NCBI RefSeq assembly: GCF_033439725.1
Contig: NW_026944383.1
Coordinates: forward strand, 4,650,001 to 4,714,000
Length of the DNA: 64,000 nt
Source of the DNA: Neurospora tetraspora
Lineage: Eukaryota; Ascomycota; Sordariomycetes; Sordariales; Sordariaceae
Reading direction: 5' to 3'
The notes beneath the pieces are model-generated. The model saw only the letters and a list, made by a program, of their open reading frames with translations. It searched no databases and was not told where the DNA came from. The first letter of the stretch is position 1. The number at the start of each line of letters is the position of its first letter. Both the position numbers and the translations under genes were made by a program. Below, in pieces: positions 1-11,208 of the stretch.

Positions 1-73
1 CGTGGTGATGGGAGAGTGGATTTCGGCGGTGCTGTGTCACTTGAAGTTCGGCTTCAAGTACCGGACCGTCTGA
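1..73 (+). CDS. Possible 3' end of an upstream gene (partial)
   Basis: Reading frame 2 is open from the window edge to a TGA at 71-73 and encodes 23 residues, ending in a basic/aromatic tail (...LKFGFKYRTV). Most of the codons end in G or C, the bias of real genes in this window, and the codons after the stop lose that bias. This is a short stretch, so it is a weak call. It could be the C-terminus of a gene lying to the left. No family is recognised. Confidence 0.3.
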   Translation, partial: VVMGEWISAVLCHLKFGFKYRTV

Positions 74-2908
74 AACTCTATCAAATTCATGAAACGCTCT
101 GCCAGTCATGTTAGATTGAGCCACCTTTCCATTGAACGCTCTAACTAACAATCTAGTGGAAATACGTGGAAACACAAGTGTCGTGGACAAGCCGGCATCC
201 TGATGTTCCTAGACCGGGTATTGGTCATAAAATCGGTTGATCGACTGGCAAAGGGGCACCGTACAAGGCAGGTACCCTTTGCTACCACAAGACGCGGATG
301 TGCGAAGGGCACAGACACTCCTATGAATGACCTGGCACGAAGGACTTGAAGGGTCTGGCCCTAGATGTGTTCACACCATCGCATCGTGCTACCTTTTGCG
401 AATGCCCACTGAGCCAGGCCATAGCAAAAACATCCAATGATGTATCATGCACAGCAAGAAAGGAGACGAAAAGGCGCATCGTGACAGCACATATCATCAA
501 GTCGCCAGACAGCTCCAATGTGAAGGGTATCAGTCGACGTGATGTTTCCCAGCACCGGGGCAAGCACACCACCTCCAAGCAGCTGTCAGACTAGACTAGG
601 CAAGAGTTCGCTACCGTGCAAAGGATGTCACTACACATGAAGTAAAAGACGCCAACAGCGATCACCAGGAGAGCATGATGCTCCGCACTCCCCTTTTCCA
701 GAGCTCTTCAAAGGGCGTTAAACCATTCTTGCAATGGTCTCGGCAAGTAGATGTCCCGAAGGCTCCAGCTCGGCATAGTGAATTCCGAGAATTACGAGTC
801 GATACAACTTGGAGCCCTAGCTGCTCTGCTGACTGAGCCTGGCCGGCGATAACATTTCAGCATCCAGAGACAATGTCGTGGTCCGTGGCGCCCCGTTCGG
901 CTGGTTATACATACCCACCCACTAGAACCCCAGCTTGCCCAGCTCCCCAGGTTTCACGGTGTTTCGCAGCGGCCCTCAGCATTGTCGTCTGGGATCAGGG
1001 GACAAGAAACATGCGCTAGAGTGAAAGGCTTCAGGGCAGCGAGGCAGCTCACTTTCGCTCATCACACACAGGCAAAGAAGATCAGCGAGTCCAAAGGTTT
1101 GTACCTAGAGAGCTCCGTAACCTAAACCTGACCCAGCTTCACTGGAGGTATACATCACCAACCTCGTTTTATTTCTTTTCCAATCATCACACAACCGTTG
1201 AATTCATCCTAACGTTGCCAGCTTTCCTTCTTTGTTTAGTAGTCAACGGTCTGCAGGCAAATTACAGGGGCGGTTGGAAAAAGAGGCCAGCAGAGGCCAG
1301 AACACACCAGGCACGCCGGCGGCCGGGCCCCGTCATGTTGCAGAAACCACGGGCCATAGTGCCGCCAAGAGGTCGCTTCCGGGGGCCAATGCGTTTGCTG
1401 GTCGCCTGGGGTTGGCTGACTCCCGTAGCTTTGCGGGAAACCGAATGGGTCCCTTTTTTTTGTGTGTCCCTCTCACCAGTCTCCCCTTTTAGTCTACAGC
1501 CGGGATCCATGGTGTTCCGTGCGGACGACTACATAAAGTTGCTGAGCACATATTTTTCCTGATCCTGAGTGGTAATAATGAGCGGGCTTTCTTCTCCGTC
1601 ACAGATCGGAATACCAAACGAGTTGGAAAAGAGGAGCTGCATCGCGTGGGAAATTACAAAACCACGGTCGATTCGACCCACTGCCCGCTTGGACTGATAA
1701 CGTTGGCTGGGGGCTTCAGGCCCGAATTGCAGGAAGCAAAGCAACCAGCAACGACAGCGTGGAGAAGAACTGATGGTGGAGGAGAAGAAGAAGGATGGCA
1801 AGCGGACGGCCAGTAGCCAGCGGCGCAAACGGCCAACGGCGAATAGGACAGCCACAGCAACGGGCAAGGAAGAGAAAGCAATAATGAACTGCAACCTATA
1901 CCAGTGGCCCATCCTGGATGGCATGGCACCGCACCGCCTGTCCCCACCCGTGGTGATAGCCGTAGGGAGGTCGGCAGGTACTGTAGCGTTCGATGGGGGG
2001 GGGGGTGTGTTTGGTACTAATATATGAGTATTTTGGGAACTTGCCTCTTTACCTTGTTGCCGTCGTATTCTTTTCCCCAGAAGGCCGTTGCCCGGCCTCG
2101 TCTTTGCGAGCCCCGGATATACATACTTTTATTGCCCTTTTCCCTCCCGCCCTCTGCCGCTTCTCGGTCCCCTTGACTTTCTCTTCGTTTCTGCTTCCCC
2201 CCTCGCTCCGCTTTGCCTCTTTTATTTACTTGGCCTGCCCTCCAACCCACCCTCCACTCACCACTCGCATCTCCGTTTGCTTGTTCGGATTTGTGGTGAG
2301 GCAGTGCTTTGACTGTTTTCTGTTGCGAACTAAGTCGGTCGTTGCCTCTGTCCCTCTCTGTCTTGGGTCTTGTCTTTCGTTACTTAACCAAGTAAACTCT
2401 CATCTCTGTCTGTCTGGTCTGCTTTGTTCCCTTTGCAGTCCTACAGACCTTTCCACACAGAATTGTTATCGTTGTTGTCTAGGTATACTGAGGTGGACGG
2501 AAGGCCAAGCATTCGAACAAGTCGTGCTGCTGTGGACTCGCTCTACCCCCTTCGGGTTTCCCATGTGGCTCCTCCCGGCGCTCAGCAATTCGACATCAAC
2601 AGCAACCTAATTCTTCTTTCCTCATCTGGCTAACGACTACCGTGTCGACCGACTCCTATCACATCCGGCAACGTCTACCATACCCAGTCCACACGTTTTA
2701 CAGAACAGAACACAGGCATTCTTGGATCGACGACGGCCTTTGACGGGGAAGTTTGCGTGATCCAGAGTGGAAACCTACCCGACCCCTCGAGTTGAGCTGT
2801 CAGCTCGCGGATACGCTAAGGTCTTAGCCCCGAACGATTATTGTCTTGTCGGGATCCCCTCCCCAACCGCAAGCGACGATAACAGCTTCTCGGTTACCAA
2901 CATTCGAC
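74..2908. other. Intergenic region and long 5' leader of the otubain gene
   Basis: No frame here looks coding: the short frames overlap on both strands and lack codon bias. It contains a run of 11 G at 1995-2005 and, from about 2040 to 2640, a strongly pyrimidine-rich stretch on the + strand. Such tracts are common in promoters and long 5' leaders of Neurospora-type genes, so transcription of the otubain gene probably starts in this area. The exact start cannot be seen. Confidence 0.6.
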
Positions 2909-5169
2909 ATGTATCAGCCCGAATCTGCAGCGTACATACCTCTCTCGACGGGATACGGTAATGCACACGGACTCCCCGACTACACATTCGAACAGACATC
3001 AATAGGTGGTGGAAGTGGTGGTGGTGGTTATGTTGGTGGTCTCGGGGGTCTTGGTGGTCTTGGAGGAGGTGGAGGCGGCAGTGGTTCAGGTGGATACACG
3101 GTCGGGGGCGGCCCGGGAGCGGCCGTTACAACAGCAGGCGCCGCCGCTGGGTCAGCATCAATAGTTGGGGCCGCAGCAGGGGCAATCTTCAGTCCAGGTC
3201 CAGGGCCCAGCATCAGCGGCAACAGCGTCGGCGGCCCCGCATCTGGACCCTTATACACCCACGCCAACTTGTTCCATTCCCATCACTCCTCGCACTCGTT
3301 ACCATCGCACAACCACGGCGGGCACAACCAACACCACCAACACCAACAGTCGCACAGCCCGCTCTCATACGTCTCGCATTCGCTCTCGCCCAGTGCTGGC
3401 GGCAGCACAAACCCCTCCTCGCCAGCTTCCATTTCACAACTTCCACCACAACAACACCATCACCAACAACAACAGCAATACCAGCACTCCCAATTCGATT
3501 CTCAAATACCGCGGTACCAGCCATCGTCCTCTATCCATCAACATCACATCAAAATGGAAGCAACCGGCGACGATCACAGCGACCTGGCCGCAGCCCAAGG
3601 GTACCAGGAGTACCAGCCTGAGCTCAATGTAAGAAAATCGCTGCTCTGAATTCGCCCACAGCCGTCATCGCCCTCACCCGGTCCTCCTCCAGTTTCTCCA
3701 AATATTTACCGTTACTTACATGGGACCGTGTGTGTCTATAGGGTCCTCCTGTTGGCGGCAAATTACCAAGCACAGCCATTACAGAAGAATACGCCAAGGC
3801 CGATCCCGTCTATGTCCAGAAGACAAGGGTGAGTACTGCTATTGGAAAATCAAAAGTGGGTGCGGCATGTGCTAATTGTGTCTCAGTCCCTGCCCGCGAC
3901 ATACTCCCATTACCGTCCGATGCTGGGGGATGGCAACTGCGGTTGGAGAGGTGAGTCTTGGCCGTGATAGCTCGGGGCAGCAGCCGGGGCCGATACCATA
4001 CTGCGAGTTTGAGTGCTGACGAGAAGCGCTCTCTAGCAATCGGCTTTGGCTACTTTGAGACCCTGATCAAGCTCGGCAACAAGGCCCAGGTGGATGCTGA
4101 GAGAGAGCGTCTGGAGAGTCTTAATGAGTACATCCATCACCACGGTGGCTTTGACCCTATGGTATTCGTGGACTTTGTCGAGGAAACGGACGAGCTCCTT
4201 AAGAGAGTTTCAAACAAACTCGATGACCCGGAGGAAGCCATGATAGAAATCATGGCCGCCTTCAATGACGTAGGCATCTCAAACGCCATCATCTATCACC
4301 TTCGCCTGCTCGCAAGTTCCTGGCTCAAAGAGAATCGCGCCAGTCACGAGGCCTTCATCACTACGGACAGCGGGCTTGACAAGTACTGTCAGCGTGTGAT
4401 TGAGGTACCCAATGTTGAGATCGAGCAACTGGGCTTGCAGGCACTGGTCAATGTGCTTCTGAAGCCCATCGGTTTCGTCTTGAAAATCGCTTATCTGGAC
4501 CGTAGCCCCGGCTCTGAGGTTAACACCTACAGCTTCCCCGAAGAGGCAATCAGCCAGCCAACGTCCCCTCTCGATCCCGTCATCTGCCTACTTTATCGGC
4601 CCGACCACTACGACATACTTTACCCCGTCGACCCAACACCTCCGCCTGCACCTACCAACATCCAGGTTTTCCGAGCCACCATCCCGCAATACGAAATCAC
4701 TTCCGCTCCGCCATTCACCGCCGCTGGAGATTACGGCCTCCTTGCCGCGCTACCGGGCTTTAGCTCCTCTCCCTCACCACTCGGGGCGTTGGGCGTCGGA
4801 CTTGGTTCGCCGCTTGGCTCGCCGCTTGCGCCTTTCACCCAAGCCCCGGCACCATCTTGGATGTCTGCCCCTTTCGGAACGGAATCACTCCAGCCAGTTG
4901 CCGCCCCCCTACCGATCGCCGCAACGGCCCCTCCTCCGCCACCACCACAGCAGACGCATCCGTTGAGATTTAGCGAATACTGCCAGATGCCGGAGTATGT
5001 CGAGAACGACACGTGGCGCGAACCGACGTTCCAGACATCGACATTTAAGAACAGTCATTTCAACGTCGCGCATTACAATAACCCCAACTTCCAACCGGAG
5101 GAGTATAAACCGGAAAATGACGAGTATGACCCACCACCAAGGAGTGGGCGGAAGAGAGGGAGTGTATAG
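2909..5169 (+). CDS. Otubain-type ubiquitin thioesterase (peptidase C65)
   Basis: Cysteine protease predicted to cleave ubiquitin chains. Model of four exons: 2909-3628, 3742-3828, 3887-3950, 4037-5169, giving 667 aa. The first ATG in frame is 2909. The OTU core starts in exon 3 with GDGNC (Asp284, Cys287) followed by GWRAIGFGYF, which is formed only if the 3951-4036 intron is removed; its branch site is GCTGAC. The catalytic His481 and Asp483 lie in YRPDHYDILYP, where human OTUB1 has G in place of the first D. Residues 1-240 are a disordered-looking arm rich in Gly, then His, Gln and Ser. The C-terminal ~180 residues are Pro-rich and low complexity. Both extensions are absent from animal OTUB1 (about 270 aa). 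Function is firm at family level; chain specificity is unknown. Confidence 0.93.
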
Positions 5170-5422
5170 ATGGGTTCACTGCGGAGAAGACGAGCATTAC
5201 AGCTGAACATGGGGTCTGGAAGCATACGGAAAAGGGTCATGAGAGGAGGCGCTTACCCTTTTCACTTACAAACACGGAACTGGACGACAAACATTACGCT
5301 TGCTCAGGGGTTTTAATACGGCGGCCTGCATTAGGGGAGTTTGGTTCTTCATGTCTTTTAACTTTCGTTGTCCTTTTCATAAAGGTTAGGGCCTGAGCAA
5401 CAGGGTTACACAGGGGAGTTTG

Positions 5423-5463
<41 letters not shown>

Positions 5464-6727
5464 GTGAGACACTTTAAAAAGCAACGAGCATTCTTGTTGT
5501 GGAGCTTAGCCGGCACAATATTACTTTTTTATGACTACTACTGTTCAACTCTGTTTCTGACTTTGTGATTCTTCTTCGCTCTCGCCAATCCCATTGCTTT
5601 ACCGTCAGTTGCATTTTCTAGGCAAAAAGTAGGCTGGGAGATCAGCATCAACCAGCCACCTGGACCTCCTACAGCATGGCAAAGTATTGCAGAACCTCAA
5701 TCTCTGACGATCATGCAACGCGAGTAACATCAAACACGTATCACTTGTCCTCCCTACCCGCGCTGTCCATAAGTCTAAGGTAGCCTCAGTAACTGACCAG
5801 CTAGTAGCCAGCTAGCTGCACCGCCGATCGATCATATATATCTCTTTACCAAGGAAGGGACACACCCTCGCAATCAGCACAATATCCTTCTGGAAGCACA
5901 CCAAAAAAAAAAAAAATGGTACTGATAAAAGGCTGCAGCGAGTAAGTACCATAAGCGCTAAAGAATCTTGTATATATATGCAAGGAGCAAATCTCCAATG
6001 AGATGAGTGACACTTCATCAAGCATGACAGGTTGTGTCGTGCCTGTGCCGCTCTGTGGTGTGGTGGTACTTAGATGGGATATCGGAGGAGGACCTGGAGC
6101 TAAAGCAAGAGGGAGGGTGGAGGGGGGGTGGAGGGGGGCTGTGGTTATCGGGTACGCTAACCGGGTGGTCTGTGTCTGTCAGGTAGGTCAGCCTGTGTGC
6201 TGCCTGGATTGGATTTTCGTTCCTTGGTGGTTATGGCGGCTTGTCAGGCGGGGTGAGATTGCGCGCCGGGGGAGGTTGTGTCAGCATTTATTTGTTGGTT
6301 ATCAGTGAACCTACTGCGGTAAGAAAATGTCAACTCATTCCGATGGCGTTTCACGGAAGCAACGTCAGTGTTTGAAGCCCTACCAAATGATTTGTCGAAG
6401 TCTGGATGAAGTGCTTCCAGCCAGACTCGCGAAAGAAGCAGCAGATCACCGTCTGGAGAGATGAAGAAAAGCCCGTCATCAATCACTCCCTGTCCTCGGA
6501 TACTTGTCTTACTGGGAGGGTAGCTGACATCCTTGCTTGCCACCATTAGCACAGTACTGTTTTCCATGGAGACAAGGGGTTGTTACCAACGTATGCTATG
6601 CTATGCTTTCTCTATATGCTTCTTTCTAATTATATACATGCAAGATTCTATGTGCGTTCAATATTCGCTCTCATCTATCACCTACCCGAGCAATACGGAC
6701 CTCACCCACTTCCCAAATCCCCCCCCA
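5170..6727. other. Intergenic region (convergent gene ends)
   Basis: This lies between the 3' ends of the otubain gene and the minus-strand LIP2 gene. It holds a GA dinucleotide repeat at about 5427-5461 and an A14 run at 5903-5916. It is expected to carry both 3' UTRs. No coding frame is supported. Confidence 0.6.
5427..5461. repeat. (GA)n microsatellite
   Basis: About 17 uninterrupted GA units, roughly 260 bp after the otubain stop codon, probably inside or just beyond the 3' UTR. Likely length-polymorphic between strains. Confidence 0.95.
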
Positions 6728-7873
6728 TTATTTCCCCCCCTCTTTCTCCCTATTCAATTCCTCCCTAATCAGCCTCACAAACTCCCTCTCCTCCTCGCCC
6801 ACCTCCTCTTCGGTAGAGGTAACCTTCCCACCACCACCAACCAACTCCTCCAACATCCTCATCACCTCCTCCTCCCCCACCGTCTTGACCTCCTCAACAC
6901 CAATATTCCTCGCCAGATTCTCCGCCCAAGCATTAGCCACAGCTGGCGGGTTCAGCATGCCCTCGTAATCACCCATAGCCTTGACCCAAGCCGCCTCGAC
7001 CAACTCCCCCTTAACACTCGTCACCGTCTTCCCTTCCAAACCACAAGCAACAAACCTCGCCCATGGGTTCAATGCTTCTGATGTGACTTCGGGGCCGGGC
7101 ATATCCACGTTAATAGCCGTGCCGAGGCCGGAGACGTGGCGGCGGAGGTGGACGCCTAGGGCGGCGATTTTGGCTAGGTTGCCGTTTCCATCTTCCTCAC
7201 CACCCTTGACAGTTTCCCCAGTTCCTTCAAGCGCACAGCTCTCCTCCCCCTTCAACACCTCCGCCGCCTCTGCCTCCTCCGTCTCTGCCGACACCGGCGT
7301 CCAAGCAGCCCCACTCCTAACCCAAACCCCCGGATCCTCCGTCGTGAAAGCTTTCAGACCGAAAGTTTTTCGGAGGGTGGCAATGGTCGTTTTTTCTAGG
7401 AGACGCGTGTAGCACCGCACCGTGTACTTGTTGTGCTCTGCCGAGACCAAGTCCAAAATCGGCCAGAGGACGACCTGCCCTGGGCCGTGGTAGGTGGTTA
7501 GGCCGCCGCGGGGGGAGTGGAGGATTGAGACTGGGAGTTTTGTAACAACAGTGTCATCTTTCCCACCATTCATTTGTTGTGATGGTGATGGTGATGTTGA
7601 TGACCCTGATGGCGATGATGATGGATAATGCACAGGTGCTGATAAACGGGCTGCTTCATCATCGGTGAGTGGACTGGTTTGCCGCCGGCCGAGGGTGTAA
7701 GTGGGTAAGGGCGTGAAGGAGATTAGCGTTGGCGTGTAGGGTTTGGAACCGGGGCGGTTGTCCTTGAGGTCGAGGAGAGAGCGGCGGAGGTGGTCTTGCA
7801 GGCGTGAGGCTAGGGCGTAGGGAGGGTAGAGGGATGGGGCCCGGTAGGGCAGGCGGAGGTGCAGGAGACGCAT
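6728..7873 (-). CDS. lip2: Octanoyl (lipoyl) transferase, LipB/LIP2 family
   Basis: Transfers octanoyl groups from acyl carrier protein to lipoyl-dependent enzymes, the first step of mitochondrial protein lipoylation. Single exon, 381 aa. The open frame extends upstream to a GTG, but the first ATG is at 7873 (MRLLHLRLPY), and this Arg/Leu-rich start suits a mitochondrial presequence. Family motifs are RGGLTTYHGPGQ near residues 122-133, the catalytic Lys235 in KIAALGVHLRR, SGLGTAINV, and the nucleophilic Cys277 in ARFVACGLEGKTVTS. The protein is longer than bacterial LipB (about 210 aa) because of two low-complexity insertions, one Ser/Pro-rich (about residues 75-105) and one Glu-rich (about 196-230), plus a C-terminal extension. 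Length and motifs agree with an intact enzyme. Confidence 0.94.
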   Translation of the reverse strand: MRLLHLRLPYRAPSLYPPYALASRLQDHLRRSLLDLKDNRPGSKPYTPTLISFTPLPTYTLGRRQTSPLTDDEAARLSAPVHYPSSSPSGSSTSPSPSQQMNGGKDDTVVTKLPVSILHSPRGGLTTYHGPGQVVLWPILDLVSAEHNKYTVRCYTRLLEKTTIATLRKTFGLKAFTTEDPGVWVRSGAAWTPVSAETEEAEAAEVLKGEESCALEGTGETVKGGEEDGNGNLAKIAALGVHLRRHVSGLGTAINVDMPGPEVTSEALNPWARFVACGLEGKTVTSVKGELVEAAWVKAMGDYEGMLNPPAVANAWAENLARNIGVEEVKTVGEEEVMRMLEELVGGGGKVTSTEEEVGEEEREFVRLIREELNREKEGGK

Positions 7874-9358
7874 GTCGCTATGTGAAATGCTATGCGTGTG
7901 ATTCGATTGATGGAGGAATGGATGGTGGATTGTCAGATCTCCATGCTCGTTTTCGGATGAACCTGTCGAGTGTGCCACACGATCACATCACACACTGGCC
8001 ACTGCTGCTGCGGTATGTTCGGGTCATGGTTTACTTTTGGTTTTCTTTTCCCCAGACTACTGGACTTGATACAGTCTAGCGTGAAATTGCTGATCAAGGC
8101 CGTTCCCGGTTCTTGGAACCACGGCGAAGCACGGCCAGAGCGGGGATTCGATTACGGACCCCCGTTTTGTACGTGTGCGATTGGCTGACAAGGGGAATCT
8201 CAGAATCTCAGCAACTGATCGATGGTGAGCCCGGTTCGGTGAGAGTCTTCCGGTCAGTGTGATGCCGGTCACCGGTCGGTAGGTTCCGTAAAGTGGAGTA
8301 TGAAAGTCTGTCTCGGACGGACGGAAGTTGCCTTAAAGTTCCCCGGGAAACCGACCATTTTGCCCACTCCTTCCTCCGGTCTCATTTTTTGCGCGCGGTG
8401 GATCCGATAGTTCGCTTTCTCTGGGTTTTGTTAGTGCAACAATTATCTGTACGCTAGCCATGCCGTGCCTGCTAGCACTTGAGCAGGGCTGCGCTACCAC
8501 GACCGACCTAGGGAAGGAACAATCCAGGCACGCGCCAAGTTGGGTGACAGTGACACAAAATCCAGTGGTGCCCCCTCCTGCCTTGGATCCCAAAATCCTA
8601 AAGACCAATTGCAACAGAAGTCGTTGTGATAACTGTTTCTGAAGGTTACAACCGTGATAATCTTCACTCGAAACGGGTAGACAAAGTATAAGAAGTGGTC
8701 TGACTTTGGGGCACGAATGAAAATGTTAACGGTACCAAACCGCTGGAAACTCCACCGTCCCGTTCTTTACCTTGAACTCCACAGCGGGCTTGATTCGCGC
8801 TAAAGACGGGATGCAGCCTTGGCATCATTTTCTGCGACTTTACGTTCACACCCTCCCTCCTCGAGGCTAACTACTATGTACACACTCACATAACACACAG
8901 TATATTATACCCAATGACGATTCGACCACACATGTCAGGGTTTCATCGCAAATCCGTTAGTGATGTTATCCTCATGATTTGGGTTCCTACTGTGTAAACT
9001 CTTCACCTGACCACGGCATGTGTAGGATGAGATCCTCCTTTGCCATCGGATACGGGCAAAAATATCTTCTCAGTCTCTTGCTTCACCAACGTAACACCCC
9101 TCATCAGTCTTCAGTTCTTCCATACATCGTTCGGTATGAGTGGCTTGCTTGTGTTCCTTTGCTCAAGCTTCAGTGGCTTTCAAGGAGTGTTGAGAATCAG
9201 AAGTCGAATAACACATCTCTCCAGCTGTCGACACGCTCCTATCATGTACGTTAAGAGTACGGGATCGATATCTGGAAGCAAGTGATGATTCCTGACAGCT
9301 GCAATGGGTATGTCATTATGAACGCTAAAATCCTGAAATAAAGCAAAACCTAGTCCGC
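7874..9358. other. Intergenic region between LIP2 and the SPOUT gene
   Basis: Holds the LIP2 promoter (right of 7873) and the 3' region of the minus-strand SPOUT methyltransferase gene. Short open frames occur on both strands but none shows codon bias, a family motif or a credible start context. Nothing else was seen. Confidence 0.55.
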
Positions 9359-10774
9359 TCAGCTGTTATCCCACAACCTCCTGAGACCGGTGAGGGCTAT
9401 CAACATGGCCTCATCAGTCCTGATACCTCTGCTACCCTGGTTTGGCAAGACGTTGACCCAGTGCTCGAACAGCTCCTTCGTCCGAGGGCCGTGAATGCCG
9501 ATCTTGCTCAGCTCGGGGTCGTTCATGGCAGCGTATTCGAGGCCGCGCGGGCCGCCAAATGCGACAATAAGATGGGTGAAGTTGGCCTCCTTGTGCTCGG
9601 GGAAAGCTCTGTGCAGGGACTGTCCACGCTCTGATGTGCCAATGCTCAAATCGTACCCTTCCTCGTAAGGACTCTGAGTGAACACATCGGAGAGTGTCGC
9701 GGCCTTGCGAACCGTGTAACCCCAGAAGTAACCGCCTTCGGTTCTGGGAACCGCAGGATGAACAGGTTCTGGCGATCCGTACTCGCCCACGGGCATCTTC
9801 AACGTGACTCGTGTCTTGGGAGGGAGCTCCTCGTCAATGGTGACTGTGTCTTCGAGGCCAATGTCGACAACCGTTCTACAATAGAATTAGTCAACTGTTT
9901 TGTCTGTGTCCCTTAAGGAAAGCTTACCCCTTGCCGCCCTTGGGCTGAGCCTCCAGTGTCAAGCCTTCGCGATACGGCATCCACTCGCCCTTGTACGGAT
10001 GGTGTGGCATGTCGAGGTTGGGAAGCAAGCCCTGAGACCTGAGGTTCGGGTGCATGGGGAACAAGAGCTTGCGCATAAAGGGCGGTGTTTCGAGGTAGTT
10101 GAGGAGATGCTCGAGGAAGTGTGCAGGGTCAACATCGCCGGTATAGCCTTCGTGATCGGTACTTGCAGGTCGAGACTCGACCGGGCTGTCGTCGTAGATG
10201 ACAATCTCGTCAACGGAGAAAACCGCGCAGGCTCTCGCGATACGGCCTGCCCATGTTGTCCTTTGTTCGCGGGTCACGCAATCGGTGATGACACTAGTAG
10301 GCACCGCGACTGAAATGGTCCAGTCTCTCGCGGCCGTAGGCTTGAAACGGGCTGGCTTGGCTGATGCTGCGCTGAGAGAAGATGGTTGGCGTCCAGAACT
10401 AGGAGTCTCGTCGGCATCGATGCGACGTCTCTGTGAAAAGTGTTAGTTACCTTGTATTCGAATCAGGTCACTGGCCGACAGGAGACATGAAAGAGAACTG
10501 GTGGAAGCGGAATGGAATGAGCATGGGAGAGGAATGATGGACGACATGGACGGTCTAAGGCTGGATGGGCATATAATCCTGTCTCAAGATCTCCCAAGTT
10601 ACAAGTCATTGTCGCCGATGCCAATACAACTTCCGCGAACTCCATCACCACCACGCGCTGGGGCATGATATCATGGCTGGGATCACCAGGTACCCGACCC
10701 TTTGCGCCGAAGCTCTTCTGCAACACAAACTCGCGAAAACTAACCTTGTATGAATGATCTTGTGGGGGTCCCAT
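9359..10774 (-). CDS. SPOUT-fold RNA methyltransferase (SPOUT1/C9orf114 family)
   Basis: Predicted SAM-dependent RNA methyltransferase with a trefoil-knot fold, in the family of human SPOUT1/CENP-32. Three exons on the minus strand: 10774-10745, 10430-9928, 9875-9359, giving 349 aa. The first exon is only 30 nt and follows the first ATG in its frame; the next starts RRRIDADETPSS. The N-terminal core is DWTISVAVPTSVITDC followed by TWAGRIARACAVFSVDEIVIYDD, and the SAM-binding knot includes HLIVAFGGPRGLEYA. Removing the 49-nt intron 9927-9876 joins PKGGKG to TVVDIGLEDTVTID in frame. The first intron (10744-10431, 314 nt) is the weakest part of the model. The family is linked to ribosome or RNA biology; the substrate here is unknown. 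Confidence 0.88.
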
Positions 10775-11208
10775 CTTGAAGTAAGTGTCTGAGTATTTAC
10801 AGAACAATTGATTGGGAGAACGGGGTGGATGAATGAGCTGTACAGCGGATCCCGTCGTTGCGAGGACGACGACGACACGAGAGTTTTGGGAAGCCGATTC
10901 CTGCGGATTGGCGGCAGAATTATGAAATCTTGACCGCCCTCTTATCGGCGCGCCAAAACTGATTCTAGAACATTGATCATAACCCTAACCCGCAAATAAA
11001 GTAATTGCGAATAACAGCCATCCAGGTCCGGGTTTCTTTCATTGGTCTTCCCTAGCAACTCCCTTGTATAACAGCGCTTACACCGTCGTCATCGCGGATA
11101 CACCGAAAGGCCAGATCACGAGAAGACATCTATCATTGTTACTGCACCAAACATCATCGCGCGATCCTGTCAAAAACCGGAAACCTTCAGAAATTCATAG
11201 GTCTCAAA
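10775..11208. promoter_or_regulatory. Divergent promoter with a telomere-like box
   Basis: These 434 bp separate the start codons of the minus-strand SPOUT gene and the plus-strand thioredoxin gene. Near the centre, at 10981-10991, is AACCCTAACCC, a telobox-like element. In many ascomycetes such boxes bind Tbf1/Myb-type factors and mark ribosome biogenesis promoters. Its role here is inferred. No other motif was singled out. Confidence 0.55.

Noticed and set aside
3958-4036. N-terminal extension in front of the otubain last exon
   Set aside because: This stretch is an intron (donor GTGAGT at 3951, branch GCTGAC, acceptor CTAG at 4036); splicing restores GDGNCGWRAIGF.
8137-8165. GATTCGAT word resembling a tRNA T-loop
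   Set aside because: The flanking stem does not pair as a T arm and no acceptor or anticodon arm could be placed. A scan for tRNA B-box words and for dispersed 5S rRNA sequence found nothing.
10981-10991. Telomere-like AACCCTAACCC as an interstitial telomere
   Set aside because: Fewer than two full repeats and located midway in a divergent promoter, so a regulatory telobox is more likely. Similar short words at 43253-43263 and 48083-48092 are also too short.
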